From the NCBI GenBank assembly GCA_902363735.1, contig CABJBA010000009.1:1-64000 (forward strand): a stretch of 64,000 nt of DNA, written 5' to 3'. Position 1 is the stretch's first letter; each line of letters begins with the position of its first letter. Under the pieces are notes generated by a model. It searched no databases, was not told the DNA's origin, and saw only the letters and a program-made list of their open reading frames with translations. This DNA is from Clostridiaceae bacterium (lineage in GTDB: Bacteria > Bacillota > Clostridia > Lachnospirales > Lachnospiraceae). This document shows positions 34,410 through 44,225 of this stretch, piece by piece. A program made the position numbers and the translations under genes.

Positions 34410-35888
34410 CTAAACTCCCGGTCCAATGAGCTCTTGGGAAGGTTCCGCTCCCGGCCCTTCCGGTGCTGCTGGGGAAACCGGCTGCTCCGGTGCTGGCTGG
34501 GTCTCTGACGGCAGGGTTTCCTCCGGAATTACAGGCTGAACAACCGCAGGCGCCGCAGGACCTACTCTTATAATGGCTTTCGAAGGATTATAGGTGTCCG
34601 TATGAACAATCTCCCTGCTCTGCTCCACACCGTCAATATAGATGACCTTCCAAAGCCTGGATCTGATTCCCCGGTGTGCTGACTGAACCTGGTTTCTGCT
34701 GCCCGGAGCCATGGCAGGATCCACAATCTCCTTGGGAGCTCCCGGGTCCGTAACTTTTAAGGTTTCGGAAACAAATTCAAAGGTGCGGTTTCCCGGCCTT
34801 GTTTCCTTACCGTATATGGTAAAGGTAAGAGTCTTTCCGGAGATACTTCCTTCCACAAAAATAGGCGTGCTGTAATTATTGGTAAATTTCAAGTCTTTGT
34901 AGGTGCCTGCAATGGCAGCATCCTCGGAAGGCTTTACATAACTAACGATCATGGAATGATTCTGCCTCTGGACAACGGAAAGTTCTGCCCTGAGCACTGC
35001 ATTGTAAAGAGTGGTGGAAATCTGGCATACGCCGCCGCCCACACTGTCTATTACCTGGCCATTTTCATAGGCTGCCGCAGTGGCATAGCCGTTAGCAACT
35101 GTGAATGGGTGCATACATTCGTAACCGGAAAGGGTTTCTCCCGGCATCAGCACCCGGCCGTTGATCTTGCTTGCTCCAACCTTTAAATTGGTTGACCGGG
35201 AAGCGCCGCTGGAGGCAAAACTAGTGGAAAATGCTCCCAGCGGATCCTGAATCGAGGCCAGATCCTCTGTCATGATATCAGGTTTTCTCTCCTCAATTAC
35301 AGCCACTGCATTGACAGGCTCTTTAAGCCCCTCAGCAAGAGCCGCATCAAGGGCCTGTTTTGTGGCACCGATATCCACTGACTTTCCAATAACCGATGGA
35401 GTCACCATAAACCCACCGTCTTGTCTGACAATTGTGGCATTTTTCGCTTCTGTCTCCACAGGTGCACATTTTTCGGCCACAAATGCAGCCACCTTTCCTT
35501 CGTCAAGAGCTGTCTCTAAGGGAATGATGACATGATTCTTTTCAATGTCTTTCTTATTTAAATACCGCTTAATTAAATTTCCGCCCTGCCAGGCTGATGC
35601 AGCCTGGGATACTGCCTCAGGATTACTCCAATGAAATCCCAGTTCCTTTGCCGTGGTTTCCACTGACTGTCCGTCTACAACCAGAGTGATCTTCTGGCCT
35701 TCCATCTCATCTACCAGCCCCTGAATCTTTTGACCGGCCTCCTCTTCTGTCAAACCTCCCAGATTGTATTCTCCTACATAAATTCCATCTGGAAGGGAGT
35801 CAGCCATGGCATGGATGGGAGAAAGCACTCCTATTCCTGCCGCCAAAATTACTGCTGCCAGACTCATAGACAATATTTTCTTTTTCAT
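34410..35888 (-). CDS. exported VanW-family protein
   Basis: A 492-residue secreted or wall-associated protein. A signal peptide ends near AMA (about residue 28). Two putative peptidoglycan-binding-4-type regions (about 35-220) precede a VanW domain (about 235-370, SASRSTNLKVGASKINGRVLMPGETLS then GGGVCQISTTLYNAVLRA). A G5-like/linker part and a Pro/Glu-rich tail (about 440-492) follow. GAGG fits the second Met (35888) better than the first. VanW proteins are linked to the envelope but their activity is unknown. Confidence 0.9.
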   Translation of the reverse strand: MKKKILSMSLAAVILAAGIGVLSPIHAMADSLPDGIYVGEYNLGGLTEEEAGQKIQGLVDEMEGQKITLVVDGQSVETTAKELGFHWSNPEAVSQAASAWQGGNLIKRYLNKKDIEKNHVIIPLETALDEGKVAAFVAEKCAPVETEAKNATIVRQDGGFMVTPSVIGKSVDIGATKQALDAALAEGLKEPVNAVAVIEERKPDIMTEDLASIQDPLGAFSTSFASSGASRSTNLKVGASKINGRVLMPGETLSGYECMHPFTVANGYATAAAYENGQVIDSVGGGVCQISTTLYNAVLRAELSVVQRQNHSMIVSYVKPSEDAAIAGTYKDLKFTNNYSTPIFVEGSISGKTLTFTIYGKETRPGNRTFEFVSETLKVTDPGAPKEIVDPAMAPGSRNQVQSAHRGIRSRLWKVIYIDGVEQSREIVHTDTYNPSKAIIRVGPAAPAVVQPVIPEETLPSETQPAPEQPVSPAAPEGPGAEPSQELIGPGV

Positions 35889-35941
35889 ATTCATTCCTCA
35901 TTGCTTGCTGGGTCAATATGGTATCTCCGGTTCTCCTTCTT

Positions 35942-36055
35942 TTACAGGACACTCAGCACCACGGGAAGTACCATTGAGACTATCAGCAAAATTACTACCG
36001 CAATCATAACTGCAGATAAAACTTTTTTATTCTTTCTATTGTTAAAATTCATCAT
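35942..36055 (-). CDS. small single-pass membrane protein (37 aa)
   Basis: A 37-codon gene lies between vanW and the exonuclease. The N-terminus is basic and polar (MMNFNNRKNKK) and is followed by about 24 hydrophobic residues ending VVLSVL, giving one membrane helix with a cytoplasmic N-terminus. AGAGGTG precedes the first ATG at a good distance, and the gene starts 6 bases after the upstream stop, fitting the operon. The function is unknown. Confidence 0.7.
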   Translation of the reverse strand: MMNFNNRKNKKVLSAVMIAVVILLIVSMVLPVVLSVL

Positions 36056-36061
36056 TTTGTA

Positions 36062-36778
36062 TCACCTCTCTTTTATTCTTCCATACTGTGCTATAATTTT
36101 ATCCGTAATTCTGGATATTTCATTTCTGGACAAATGATCTGTCTGCACAGATAAAACTATTCTATGATATTTTAATAAATCCTGCAAGTGTTCTTTTTGC
36201 CTTTTTGAAGCAGGCTGCTCTTTTTTTACCTTGTAAATCAGGTCCTGAGAAGTAAATTCGGAAGATTCTTCCTCTCCGTGGCGTTTTACCATCTCCTGAT
36301 ACAGCAAATGAGACGCCATGGAGTCTGCCAGTGCCCGGTGGCTTAAATTTATTTCCACTCCAAAATAGGTACAGGCTGCTTTTAAATTTTTCTTTTCTTC
36401 TGGAGGCATAAACTTTCTGGCCAGCTTTAAGGTATCTAATCCCCGGCGTTCAAAGCCAAGCCCCTGATTTACCGCCGCCTGTTTTAAAAAGCTGTAATCA
36501 AAGATCACATGATGTCCTAAAAGAGGCAGGTTTCCTGCAAACTCCAGCAACTCCTTTATCACTTCTTTTATCTCCGGAGCAGTCTCCACCTGTTCATTGC
36601 TGATACCCGTAAGGGATGCCACCTCTTCCCCCAGCTTGCGGTGAGGGTTTACAAAGGTTTCATAAGTCTCCCTTATCTGTCCGTCCAAGACCCTCACCGC
36701 TCCGATCTCTATGATCTTATCCTGCTTCGGATCAAGGCCTGTTGTCTCCAAATCTACCGCAATATAAGACGATACCAC
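36062..36778 (-). CDS. DnaQ-like 3'-5' exonuclease (PolC/epsilon type)
   Basis: A 238-residue DEDDh exonuclease: Exo I YIAVDLETTGLDP, Exo II LLGHHVIFDYSFLKQA, and Exo III HRALADSMASHLLYQ. A tail of about 70 residues follows the domain. A GTG start at 36778, nine bases after AAGGAG and one base from the nth stop, is preferred over an ATG inside nth. It may act in DNA repair or RNA processing; replication proofreading is less likely for a stand-alone copy. Confidence 0.87.
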   Translation of the reverse strand: MVSSYIAVDLETTGLDPKQDKIIEIGAVRVLDGQIRETYETFVNPHRKLGEEVASLTGISNEQVETAPEIKEVIKELLEFAGNLPLLGHHVIFDYSFLKQAAVNQGLGFERRGLDTLKLARKFMPPEEKKNLKAACTYFGVEINLSHRALADSMASHLLYQEMVKRHGEEESSEFTSQDLIYKVKKEQPASKRQKEHLQDLLKYHRIVLSVQTDHLSRNEISRITDKIIAQYGRIKER

Positions 36779-36779
36779 C

Positions 36780-37457
36780 TTAATGTTCTCCTTTTCCAGC
36801 CTTCTCCAGCATGGCACTTGGGCACAGTTCTCTTAAAAAGCACTCCCTGCACTTGGGACTTCTCGCAACGCAAATAGTTCTTCCAAGAGTGATGATGTGG
36901 ATATTCCATAATATCCAATGCTCCTTTGGAAGCACCTTCATCAGCTCATATTCAATCTTTTCAGGATCCTCTGCCTTTGCAAATCCCAGCTTTCTGGAAA
37001 TCCGCTTCACATGGGTATCCACAACAATGCTGGGCTGGTTATAAATATTTCCCCGAATGACATTGGCTGTTTTTCGTCCCACCCCTGCCAGTGAAGTCAG
37101 TTCTTCCATGGAGGAAGGAACTTCTCCGCCAAACTTCTCTACCAGATCCTTACAGCAGGATATGATATTTTTTGCCTTCATATGATAAAAGCCCAGGGAG
37201 TGAATATCCTTCTCCAGTTCCTTTAAATCCGCTTGGGCAAAGCTTTGGGGAGAAACATATTTTTTAAATAAATCTGCTGTCACCATATTCACCCTGGCAT
37301 CGGTGCACTGGGCGCTTAATATAACTGCAATTAAAAGCTGCCATGGAGTTTCGTGGTTTAAGTAGCAGATGTATTCTGTTCCATATTCCCTGTCAAGAGC
37401 TTCCAGTACCTTTAATACCCTGTCCTTCTGCTCTGCTTTTGTTTCTTTTCTTGCCAT
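36780..37457 (-). CDS. nth: endonuclease III
   Basis: A 225-residue DNA glycosylase/AP lyase that removes oxidised pyrimidines. The helix-hairpin-helix LTSLAGVGRKTANVIRG includes the catalytic Lys, VDTHVKRIS includes the catalytic Asp, and the C-terminal cluster spacing Cx6Cx2Cx5C (CVARSPKCRECFLRELC) binds 4Fe-4S. The start lies 46 bp inside the upstream radical SAM gene. Confidence 0.96.
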   Translation of the reverse strand: MARKETKAEQKDRVLKVLEALDREYGTEYICYLNHETPWQLLIAVILSAQCTDARVNMVTADLFKKYVSPQSFAQADLKELEKDIHSLGFYHMKAKNIISCCKDLVEKFGGEVPSSMEELTSLAGVGRKTANVIRGNIYNQPSIVVDTHVKRISRKLGFAKAEDPEKIEYELMKVLPKEHWILWNIHIITLGRTICVARSPKCRECFLRELCPSAMLEKAGKGEH

Positions 37458-39217
37458 TCACTCCTCCATATACCAATCTCGTAATCTGCTGCATTATGGG
37501 ATAAAGGATCACGCTTCTTATAATCAAAAAGCACGGCCCTTCCGTCCCGGAACACCTCAATGTGGGCCATCTTGACAAGCTGTCTTGCCTCAAAACCCTG
37601 ATATCCATTTTTTAAATAGCAGAAAGAAAGGGCTTCTTCTGAAAAAAATGCCCTCACCTGCTCCTTAAAAGGTTCCTGATCCATTGAAAAGGAAGGACGG
37701 CTCTTTAGATTCTCTCTCAAATACAGATCATAGACCAAAAGGTCACGGTACTTAGGCAGCTTATCCGGCACCATGATTGCAATAAACTGTTCTAATATCT
37801 CATACCGTGCCATCCGGCTGTGACTGATTCCAAAAAGTCCCCGGGTTTCATAATATCCGGCCAAAGCTTCAAACAGATCAAAAGGCGTTTCAAATTCCCC
37901 GCACAGTTCTTTTATAGTGAGCCGGAACTGGCCGCTGTTTCCATAGACCTCAAGCATTTCTTCCAGAGCTTTTAATTTTAAAACTTCACTGTAATCAAGC
38001 CATCTGGTAGACAGCACCTCATAAGGCGGCTTCTGCCTGAATATTAAGCCATATTTCTCTGCCATTTCCGCCATGTAAGAGCCTTTCAGCACTTTTAAGA
38101 AACCAAGCTGAAGCTGCTCTGGTTTCATCTCCCATACCTGATTAAAGGAATTGCGGAAGCTTTCATAATCTTCATAAGGAAGTCCTGCAATCAAATCCAG
38201 GTGCTGATGAATATTTCCAAAACTGTTGATGCGGGCTACCGCATTTTTTAACAGGGTTAAATCCATCTTCCTCCTGATTTCCTCTATAGTACGGGAATTG
38301 GTGCTCTGAACCCCAATCTCAAGCTGGATCAGCCCCGGTCTCATTTGGGACATCAGCTCCAGTTCCTCTTCATTTAAAAGGTCAGCAGAAATCTCAAAGT
38401 GGAAATTTGTCACTCCATTGTCGTGTTCCATAATATGCCGCCAGATTTCCCTGGTATGTTTCCTGCTGCAATTAAAGGTCCTGTCCACAAATTTTACCTG
38501 GGGAATTCTTTTTTCAAGGAAAAAATCCAGTTCCTTCAGAACCAGTGACGTATCCCTCAAGCGTACCGACTTATCCAGGGAGGAGAGGCAGTAACTGCAG
38601 GAAAATGGACAGCCCCGGCTGCTTTCATAGTAAACAATCCGGTTCTCAAAGCCTGACAGGCTTTCATACAAAAAGGGGATGGTGCTCATATCAACCCCGG
38701 TCTTTAAAGGAGTTTCAATCACAGACCCGGCTTCATTTCTCAGCGCAACTCCGTCTATGGCGCAGAGAGCTGAAACCTTGTCCTCCTCATGAGCCTGGTT
38801 TTTATCAATATAGACCTTCACTACCTTTAAAAAGGTTTCCTCCCCTTCTCCTGTCATTATTCCGTAAACATCAGGCTCCTGTTCCAAAATTCTGCCGGCG
38901 TCGTAAGACACCTCAGGACCTCCCAGCCATATCTCCACATGAGGGAGAATCTTAGGAAGGTCCCGGACCAGTTCCAAAACAAATGCAATATTCCAGATGT
39001 AACAGGAAAATCCCACTGCATCTGGCTTCCGGCTGTAAATATCCTTTAAAACCTCATCAGGCTGATTGTTTATTGTATATTCCCCGGTTTCAATCTGAAA
39101 GCTTCCATCCTCCAGTGCCTGTTCCTTTCCATGGGCTCTGGCATAAGCCTTTAAGCTGTAAATGGCAGGATTAGAGTGGATATACTTGGCATTGACAGCC
39201 GCCAATAAAAACTTCAT
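37412..39217 (-). CDS. B12-binding-domain radical SAM protein (DUF4080 type)
   Basis: A 601-residue protein with an N-terminal cobalamin-binding-like domain (about 1-150; SCYIWNIAFVLELVRDL and WLGGPEVSYDA), a radical SAM domain with CPFSCSYC (about 205-212), and a C-terminal DUF4080-type region. The usual cobalamin DxHxxG motif is not evident. Family members are thought to modify small molecules or tRNA, but the reaction is unknown. It lies one base from the dCMP deaminase stop and overlaps nth. Confidence 0.87.
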   Translation of the reverse strand: MKFLLAAVNAKYIHSNPAIYSLKAYARAHGKEQALEDGSFQIETGEYTINNQPDEVLKDIYSRKPDAVGFSCYIWNIAFVLELVRDLPKILPHVEIWLGGPEVSYDAGRILEQEPDVYGIMTGEGEETFLKVVKVYIDKNQAHEEDKVSALCAIDGVALRNEAGSVIETPLKTGVDMSTIPFLYESLSGFENRIVYYESSRGCPFSCSYCLSSLDKSVRLRDTSLVLKELDFFLEKRIPQVKFVDRTFNCSRKHTREIWRHIMEHDNGVTNFHFEISADLLNEEELELMSQMRPGLIQLEIGVQSTNSRTIEEIRRKMDLTLLKNAVARINSFGNIHQHLDLIAGLPYEDYESFRNSFNQVWEMKPEQLQLGFLKVLKGSYMAEMAEKYGLIFRQKPPYEVLSTRWLDYSEVLKLKALEEMLEVYGNSGQFRLTIKELCGEFETPFDLFEALAGYYETRGLFGISHSRMARYEILEQFIAIMVPDKLPKYRDLLVYDLYLRENLKSRPSFSMDQEPFKEQVRAFFSEEALSFCYLKNGYQGFEARQLVKMAHIEVFRDGRAVLFDYKKRDPLSHNAADYEIGIWRSEWQEKKQKQSRRTGY

Positions 39218-39218
39218 A

Positions 39219-39713
39219 TTAGACCTCGATCTCTATTTTTCTTCCTGTGGCTTCATACTGGTAATGACGGACCCCCGCCGCATTCATCATACGCTTGGAG
39301 GCACCGACAGCCGGAGTATCCGCATACTTGTCCGAGCCGTATACAACGGTTTTAATCCCCGCCTGTATAATGGCCTTGGCGCATTCATTGCAGGGAAACA
39401 AGGTTACATAAAGCTTGCTGCCTTCCAGGCTTCCTCCCCTGTAATTAAGAATAGCATTTAATTCGCTGTGGGTGGAGTAGAAATATTTGGAATTATAGGG
39501 GTCTTCCTGTTCATTTTCCTTGGTCCAGGGAAATTCATCATCACAACAGCCCAGGGGAAATCCGTTGTAGCCCATGGATAAAATCTTATTATCCTGACTT
39601 ACAATGCAAGCTCCCACCTGAGTGCTGGGGTCCTTGGAACGTTTCCCTGAAAGAAGGGCGACTCCCATAAAATATTCATCCCATGTAATGTAATCTTCTC
39701 TTTTTCCAGACAT
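39219..39713 (-). CDS. dCMP/cytidine deaminase family protein
   Basis: A 164-residue zinc-dependent deaminase with THSELNAIL (zinc His and catalytic Glu) and LFPCNECAKAII (zinc Cys pair), matching ComEB-type dCMP deaminases, which make dUMP for thymidylate synthesis. The start MSGKREDYITWDEYFM is typical. GGAGG is found upstream. It lies in the operon behind the threonylcarbamoyl-AMP synthase gene (14-base gap). Confidence 0.92.
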   Translation of the reverse strand: MSGKREDYITWDEYFMGVALLSGKRSKDPSTQVGACIVSQDNKILSMGYNGFPLGCCDDEFPWTKENEQEDPYNSKYFYSTHSELNAILNYRGGSLEGSKLYVTLFPCNECAKAIIQAGIKTVVYGSDKYADTPAVGASKRMMNAAGVRHYQYEATGRKIEIEV

Positions 39714-39727
39714 ATCTGTTCCTCCTT

Positions 39728-40789
39728 TTACGTTCCTATTATATGGTATCCAGCCGCTTTCACCAGCCGGTTCATGATGGCCTGTCCCAGGTGATCCCTG
39801 GAAAAGCTTTCGGAATAAATATAATCCGCTTCCTGATCGTCAAATTCTCTCAGTACGGAATAAAGGCTGTGAGCTATAGTCTCTTCCTTTGTCCGGGTTC
39901 CTAAGCTGCGGACAATTCCCCGGGGATAATTGTCCTTTGTCTCCTCTGTGCATATGATTCCCACTTTGAAGCCTTTGGAAAGCTTTTCTTCTGTCAGATT
40001 GTTAATGGTTCTCACAACGTCTTTCCCATCTCCATCTACCAGAGTCAGTTCTGCCTTGGGGGCATAATGCTTATATTTCATTCCAGGAGCCTTTGGCCTG
40101 ATCCCATCCTTCATAGGGCCTGAGACAATTGCAGGATCTAAGTGGATCTCCTGTCCAAGAACACCGGAAGCCATTTCCTGGGTAACCGCACCAGGCCTTA
40201 ATATGACAGGTTCCTCTCCCGACACATCAATAATCGTAGATTCCACGCCAATCCCCACAGCGCCTCCATCCAGGATCATGTCAATCTTCCCGTCCATATC
40301 CTGCCATACATGATCTGCCGTCGTAGGACTTGGACGCCCGGAGGTGTTGGCGCTGGGTGCAGCAACAGGAACTCCGGCCAGGCGTATGAGAGCATTGGCT
40401 ATAGGATCAGCGGGCATACGAACTGCCACTGTATCAAGGCCGCCTGTGGTTCCATAGGGAACCAATCCGCTTTTGGGAAAAACAAGAGTCAGCGGACCTG
40501 GCCAAAAGGCTTCCATCAGCTTTTTTCCGGCCTCAGGTATCCGGGATACCAATGGATTTAAATCACTAAAATCAGCAATATGTGCAATCAAAGGGTTGTC
40601 GGAAGGTCTTCCCTTTGCCTTATATATTTTTCCCGCTGCCTCTTCATTCAAGGCATTGGCACCCAGTCCATAAACGGTCTCCGTGGGAAATGCCACCAGA
40701 CCTCCGTTTTTTAATATTTCCGCAGGTTTCTTTAATAATTCTTCCTCCGGATATTCTTTATTTTCTATTACAATACGTTCTGTTTTCAT
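39728..40789 (-). CDS. ywlC: L-threonylcarbamoyladenylate synthase (Sua5/YwlC)
   Basis: A 353-residue enzyme making threonylcarbamoyl-AMP from threonine, bicarbonate and ATP for the tRNA t6A modification. It has the YrdC domain (LVAFPTETVYGLGANAL, KGRPSDNPLIAHI, SANTSGRPSPT) and the C-terminal Sua5 domain preceded by the linker APGMKYKHYAPKAEL. The start MKTERIVI at 40789 is chosen because the longer frame adds a basic tail with no ribosome site. It is the first gene of the eleven-gene string ending with trmL. Confidence 0.93.
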   Translation of the reverse strand: MKTERIVIENKEYPEEELLKKPAEILKNGGLVAFPTETVYGLGANALNEEAAGKIYKAKGRPSDNPLIAHIADFSDLNPLVSRIPEAGKKLMEAFWPGPLTLVFPKSGLVPYGTTGGLDTVAVRMPADPIANALIRLAGVPVAAPSANTSGRPSPTTADHVWQDMDGKIDMILDGGAVGIGVESTIIDVSGEEPVILRPGAVTQEMASGVLGQEIHLDPAIVSGPMKDGIRPKAPGMKYKHYAPKAELTLVDGDGKDVVRTINNLTEEKLSKGFKVGIICTEETKDNYPRGIVRSLGTRTKEETIAHSLYSVLREFDDQEADYIYSESFSRDHLGQAIMNRLVKAAGYHIIGT

Positions 40790-40945
40790 ATGTCTCAGCT
40801 CTTTTCTTTTGGCTTTCCTAATCATATCACAGGGGCAGTGACCATGCAACTTTTTTACCGTGACATAGGGTTTTAAACTTTATGTTGCAGTATTTCCATA
40901 ATAATGATACCATTAAAAAAACACTTTATTTTGGAGGAATACCAC

Positions 40946-41953
40946 ATGGCACTGATTATACCCAACCATTACGACCCCAAGCTCTCCGTCCGTGAGACCC
41001 AGGAGGCCATCAAATACATCAGGGATACGTTTCAGAAGGAATTTGGAAAAGAAATGAACCTGGAACGTATTTCAGCCCCATTATTTGTGGAAAAAAGCAG
41101 CGGTTTAAATGACAACTTAAACGGTGTTGAGCGCCCCGTAGCCTTTGATCTACTCGGTATACCGGGTGAAACCATTGAAGTGGTTCAGTCTTTGGCTAAA
41201 TGGAAGCGCATGGCCCTTTATGAATACGGATTCCAGCCCGGAGAAGGGCTTTACACCAATATGAACGCCATCCGCAGAGACGAGGAGATGGACAATCTCC
41301 ACTCCTGCTACGTGGATCAGTGGGACTGGGAAAAGGTCATTACTAAAGAGGATCGGAAGGAGGAAACCTTAAAGGAAACCGTCCGTACCATCTTTAAAAT
41401 TATCAAGCACATGGAACATGAGGTATGGTACAAATATCCCCAGGCTGTTAAGAAGCTTCCGGAGAACATCACCTTCATTACTTCCCAGGAATTAGAGGAC
41501 CGTTTTCCCGATCAGACTCCAAAAGAAAGAGAAAATCTTATCACAAAGGAACTGGGCTGTGTTTTCCTCATGAAAATCGGTGAGAAGTTAAGCAATGGTC
41601 AGCCTCATGACGGAAGAGCTCCCGACTATGACGACTGGCAGTTAAACGGAGATATCCTCTTCTGGTTTGAAAATTTAAACTGTGCTCTGGAAATCTCCAG
41701 TATGGGAATCCGGGTAGATGAAAAATCTCTGGCTGAACAGCTTGTAAAGACCGGATGTGAAGACCGAAAAAATCTTCCGTACCACAGAATGCTGTTAAAC
41801 GGTGAACTTCCTTACACCATCGGCGGCGGCATCGGACAATCCCGCCTCTGTATGCTCTTACTGGACCGGGCCCATGTGGGAGAGGTTCAGGCCAGCATCT
41901 GGCCCGATGAAATGCGCAAAGAGTGCAAAGAACACAGAATTTTCCTTCTTTAA
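40946..41953 (+). CDS. asnA: aspartate--ammonia ligase
   Basis: A 335-residue ammonia-dependent asparagine synthetase of the class II aminoacyl-tRNA synthetase fold. Motifs include [60 protein letters not shown] and the C-terminal [19 protein letters not shown] supports the ATG at 40946. It is a single-gene unit with a terminator directly after it. No T-box was seen in the 96-bp leader. Confidence 0.96.
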   Translation: MALIIPNHYDPKLSVRETQEAIKYIRDTFQKEFGKEMNLERISAPLFVEKSSGLNDNLNGVERPVAFDLLGIPGETIEVVQSLAKWKRMALYEYGFQPGEGLYTNMNAIRRDEEMDNLHSCYVDQWDWEKVITKEDRKEETLKETVRTIFKIIKHMEHEVWYKYPQAVKKLPENITFITSQELEDRFPDQTPKERENLITKELGCVFLMKIGEKLSNGQPHDGRAPDYDDWQLNGDILFWFENLNCALEISSMGIRVDEKSLAEQLVKTGCEDRKNLPYHRMLLNGELPYTIGGGIGQSRLCMLLLDRAHVGEVQASIWPDEMRKECKEHRIFLL

Positions 41954-41961
41954 TTAAAAAC

Positions 41962-41993
41962 GGTCATTGCAGCAATATACCTCTGCAATGACC
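41962..41993. terminator. bidirectional terminator between asnA and cwlD
   Basis: A perfect 11-bp stem (GGTCATTGCAG at 41962-41972, complement at 41983-41993) with a 10-base loop lies between convergent genes. The minus-strand side ends in GTTTTTAATT, so termination of cwlD should be strong. Confidence 0.9.
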
Positions 41994-42000
41994 TTCTGTT

Positions 42001-42696
42001 TTATCTTCCATTTAAATATTCCATAATCCCCATATGAATGGTCCATGCCATCCGGTCCTGGTAGTCTTCTGAATTCAAAAGAGCCGATTCCTTCCAGTTG
42101 GTCAGAAAACCGCATTCCACGATGACAATGGGAGTCTTTGCATGCAAAAGCAGGAAATATTTGTCATTTGGCTTTGCCAGTCTGGTGTTTTTCTCCCCCA
42201 GCACATAATCAAACCTCTGTTGCAGTATTTCCGCCAGCTTCTTCCCTTTTTCGGAATTTTTATAGTAAAATACCTGTCCTCCATAAACCTCCTCCTGGTG
42301 ATAGCTGTTCTGATGAATGCTGACTGTAAGGGCAGGTTTTGTCTTATTGATGATTTCGCAGCGCTTATTCATATCAGCCACTTTTTTTCTGCTGTCCTTT
42401 TCAGAATAAAGGCCGTTGTCATCTTCCCTGGTCAAAATCACTTCCACATCAGAGGCTTCCAGATACTTTTGAAGCCGTTGGGATATCTGTAAGTTAATAT
42501 CCTTTTCCAGACTTCCGTCAATCCCGATTTTGCCTGGATCGTTTCCTCCATGCCCCGCATCTATAACCACTACAGGTTTTTCTTTTCCTGTCTTTACACT
42601 GATTCCTGCCGCCATTTTTCCGGCACGGCTGGATATTATGTATACCAATACCAGCAAAAGCACTGCCATAAATGGTTCCCATCTTTTTAATTTCAC
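42001..42696 (-). CDS. cwlD: N-acetylmuramoyl-L-alanine amidase CwlD-like
   Basis: A 231-residue amidase_3-family enzyme with an N-terminal membrane anchor or signal (about 8-26). Zinc and catalytic motifs are VVIDAGHGGNDPGKIG, LTVSIHQNSYHQ and IVVECGFLTNWKE. In spore formers CwlD helps make muramic-lactam in the spore cortex. The size and end of the protein fit CwlD, but a general wall amidase is possible. Confidence 0.88.
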   Translation of the reverse strand: MKLKRWEPFMAVLLLVLVYIISSRAGKMAAGISVKTGKEKPVVVIDAGHGGNDPGKIGIDGSLEKDINLQISQRLQKYLEASDVEVILTREDDNGLYSEKDSRKKVADMNKRCEIINKTKPALTVSIHQNSYHQEEVYGGQVFYYKNSEKGKKLAEILQQRFDYVLGEKNTRLAKPNDKYFLLLHAKTPIVIVECGFLTNWKESALLNSEDYQDRMAWTIHMGIMEYLNGR

Positions 42697-42774
42697 ATTT
42701 TCTACCTGATATGTTTTCTTAATGAATTATATCTTTCCGCTAATTAAAAAAGAACCGTTCCCATGACTTTCCCT

Positions 42775-44193
42775 CTATTCTCCTGTCAAAACATTGTAGT
42801 CTTTTGTTCCATCTCTGATGATCCATTCCAAATACTGGGACAGGATGCTTTGATACCCCTCATTCATCCAAAGCTTGTATCCGTTTTTCACCATAACCTT
42901 ATCCCGGATTTCCAGCACCTTTCCGGCAGAGCAGGCCACATTCAGTTCCGCATAGACTTTTGCCATCTGCTCCTTCTGGCCCGTAGTAAGGCCTTTTAAT
43001 GAATCCAGTCTCTTAAACTCATCCTGAGCCTGGTTGTAAAATACCTTGCTTAAAAACTGTTTTCCAAATTCATTAAATTTCAAAAGTTCTTTGTTGGTGA
43101 TACCAGACTGCTTTGCCCATTCTTCCATATCCAGAGCCTTTGTAGAATACCGGAAGCTGCCGTCATCTCCATAATCCAGAACACCATACTGGCAGGGCGG
43201 CGTGGTTAAAGAGCCGGTGACTATCTCGTAAATTCCCGAATCCTCGCCGGACCTCATATGGTGCTGCACATGAAGATGCCCGCTTAAAAACAGGGGCACA
43301 TCCCAGCTTTCCAGCTGGTCGATCAACTGCTCACTGTGTTCGATGGTACAGTCCTCCAGATAGACCTCGCTTTCATCGAGAAGATTGTGGTGAGCTACCG
43401 GAATCACATTCATTCCCAGATTCCATGCCTCTTCCATCTGCTCTTCAATCCAGTCATATGTATCATCCCTTATCATTCCTCCCACCAGGTTTCTGGGATA
43501 GTACTGGCATGAGTCAAGCATCAGCGCTCTGGTGTAATCATTGACCTGATATACATAACTTAAGGAAGCCGGATCACGGCTGACAGCCTCATTATAGCCG
43601 AAGTTCTGATAAATATCTTCAAAATCTTCTGCCTCTATGGACTGGATTCCCTCAACGGAATCTTCTTCAAACCGGACTGCATAGGGGTTGTTGATATCAT
43701 GATTTCCCGGAATAACAATGACCGGAATTCCTGCATTCTCAATCTCTTCCAGCTTTTCAGCAAATTCGATATGGCTTTCCCACTCTCCATTATAGGTTAA
43801 GTCTCCGCTTAAGATCACCAGATCCGGCTTCTCCATTTTTACCTCCTGGATAAATGCATCTGTAATCTCCCAGACATACTGCATAATCTTTCCATCCCCG
43901 TGCTCCACACGGTACTTAAAACTGCTTTGAAAATCAGTCAGTTCCCGGGCCAGATAATGCGTGTCAGAAGCGATGATGATACGGCTGCCGCCCTCGCTTA
44001 CTTCCGGCCCGGTGGTCTCATCCGATGTTGTTTCTTCTTCAGAAGACGGCTCTGCAGTAGTTGCCTTTACTGTGGTTTCTTCAGGCAGACTGCTTTCCGC
44101 CGTTGTGTTTTCCAATTCCGGTTCTTTAGATGAGCATGCTGCAAGCACACATATTACTGCAAAAACCACTGCCAATGCGATCCTTTTTTTCAT
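42775..44193 (-). CDS. metallophosphoesterase lipoprotein
   Basis: A 472-residue lipoprotein (LAAC, Cys20) with a Ser/Thr/Glu-rich linker (to about 68). The calcineurin-like domain shows IIASDTHYL, ILSGDLTYNGEW, IPGNHDINNPY, VAHHNLL and LSGHLHVQHH. About 150 residues follow, with no motif recognised. It acts outside the membrane on an unknown phosphoester, possibly for phosphate scavenging. Confidence 0.9.
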   Translation of the reverse strand: MKKRIALAVVFAVICVLAACSSKEPELENTTAESSLPEETTVKATTAEPSSEEETTSDETTGPEVSEGGSRIIIASDTHYLARELTDFQSSFKYRVEHGDGKIMQYVWEITDAFIQEVKMEKPDLVILSGDLTYNGEWESHIEFAEKLEEIENAGIPVIVIPGNHDINNPYAVRFEEDSVEGIQSIEAEDFEDIYQNFGYNEAVSRDPASLSYVYQVNDYTRALMLDSCQYYPRNLVGGMIRDDTYDWIEEQMEEAWNLGMNVIPVAHHNLLDESEVYLEDCTIEHSEQLIDQLESWDVPLFLSGHLHVQHHMRSGEDSGIYEIVTGSLTTPPCQYGVLDYGDDGSFRYSTKALDMEEWAKQSGITNKELLKFNEFGKQFLSKVFYNQAQDEFKRLDSLKGLTTGQKEQMAKVYAELNVACSAGKVLEIRDKVMVKNGYKLWMNEGYQSILSQYLEWIIRDGTKDYNVLTGE

Positions 44194-44225
44194 AACCTGA
44201 CCATCCTGTCTCTCCCGTTTAATTC

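Noticed and set aside
40850..40945. T-box or other riboswitch before asnA
   Set aside because: The leader is under 100 bases and has neither the T-box core nor a terminator stem.
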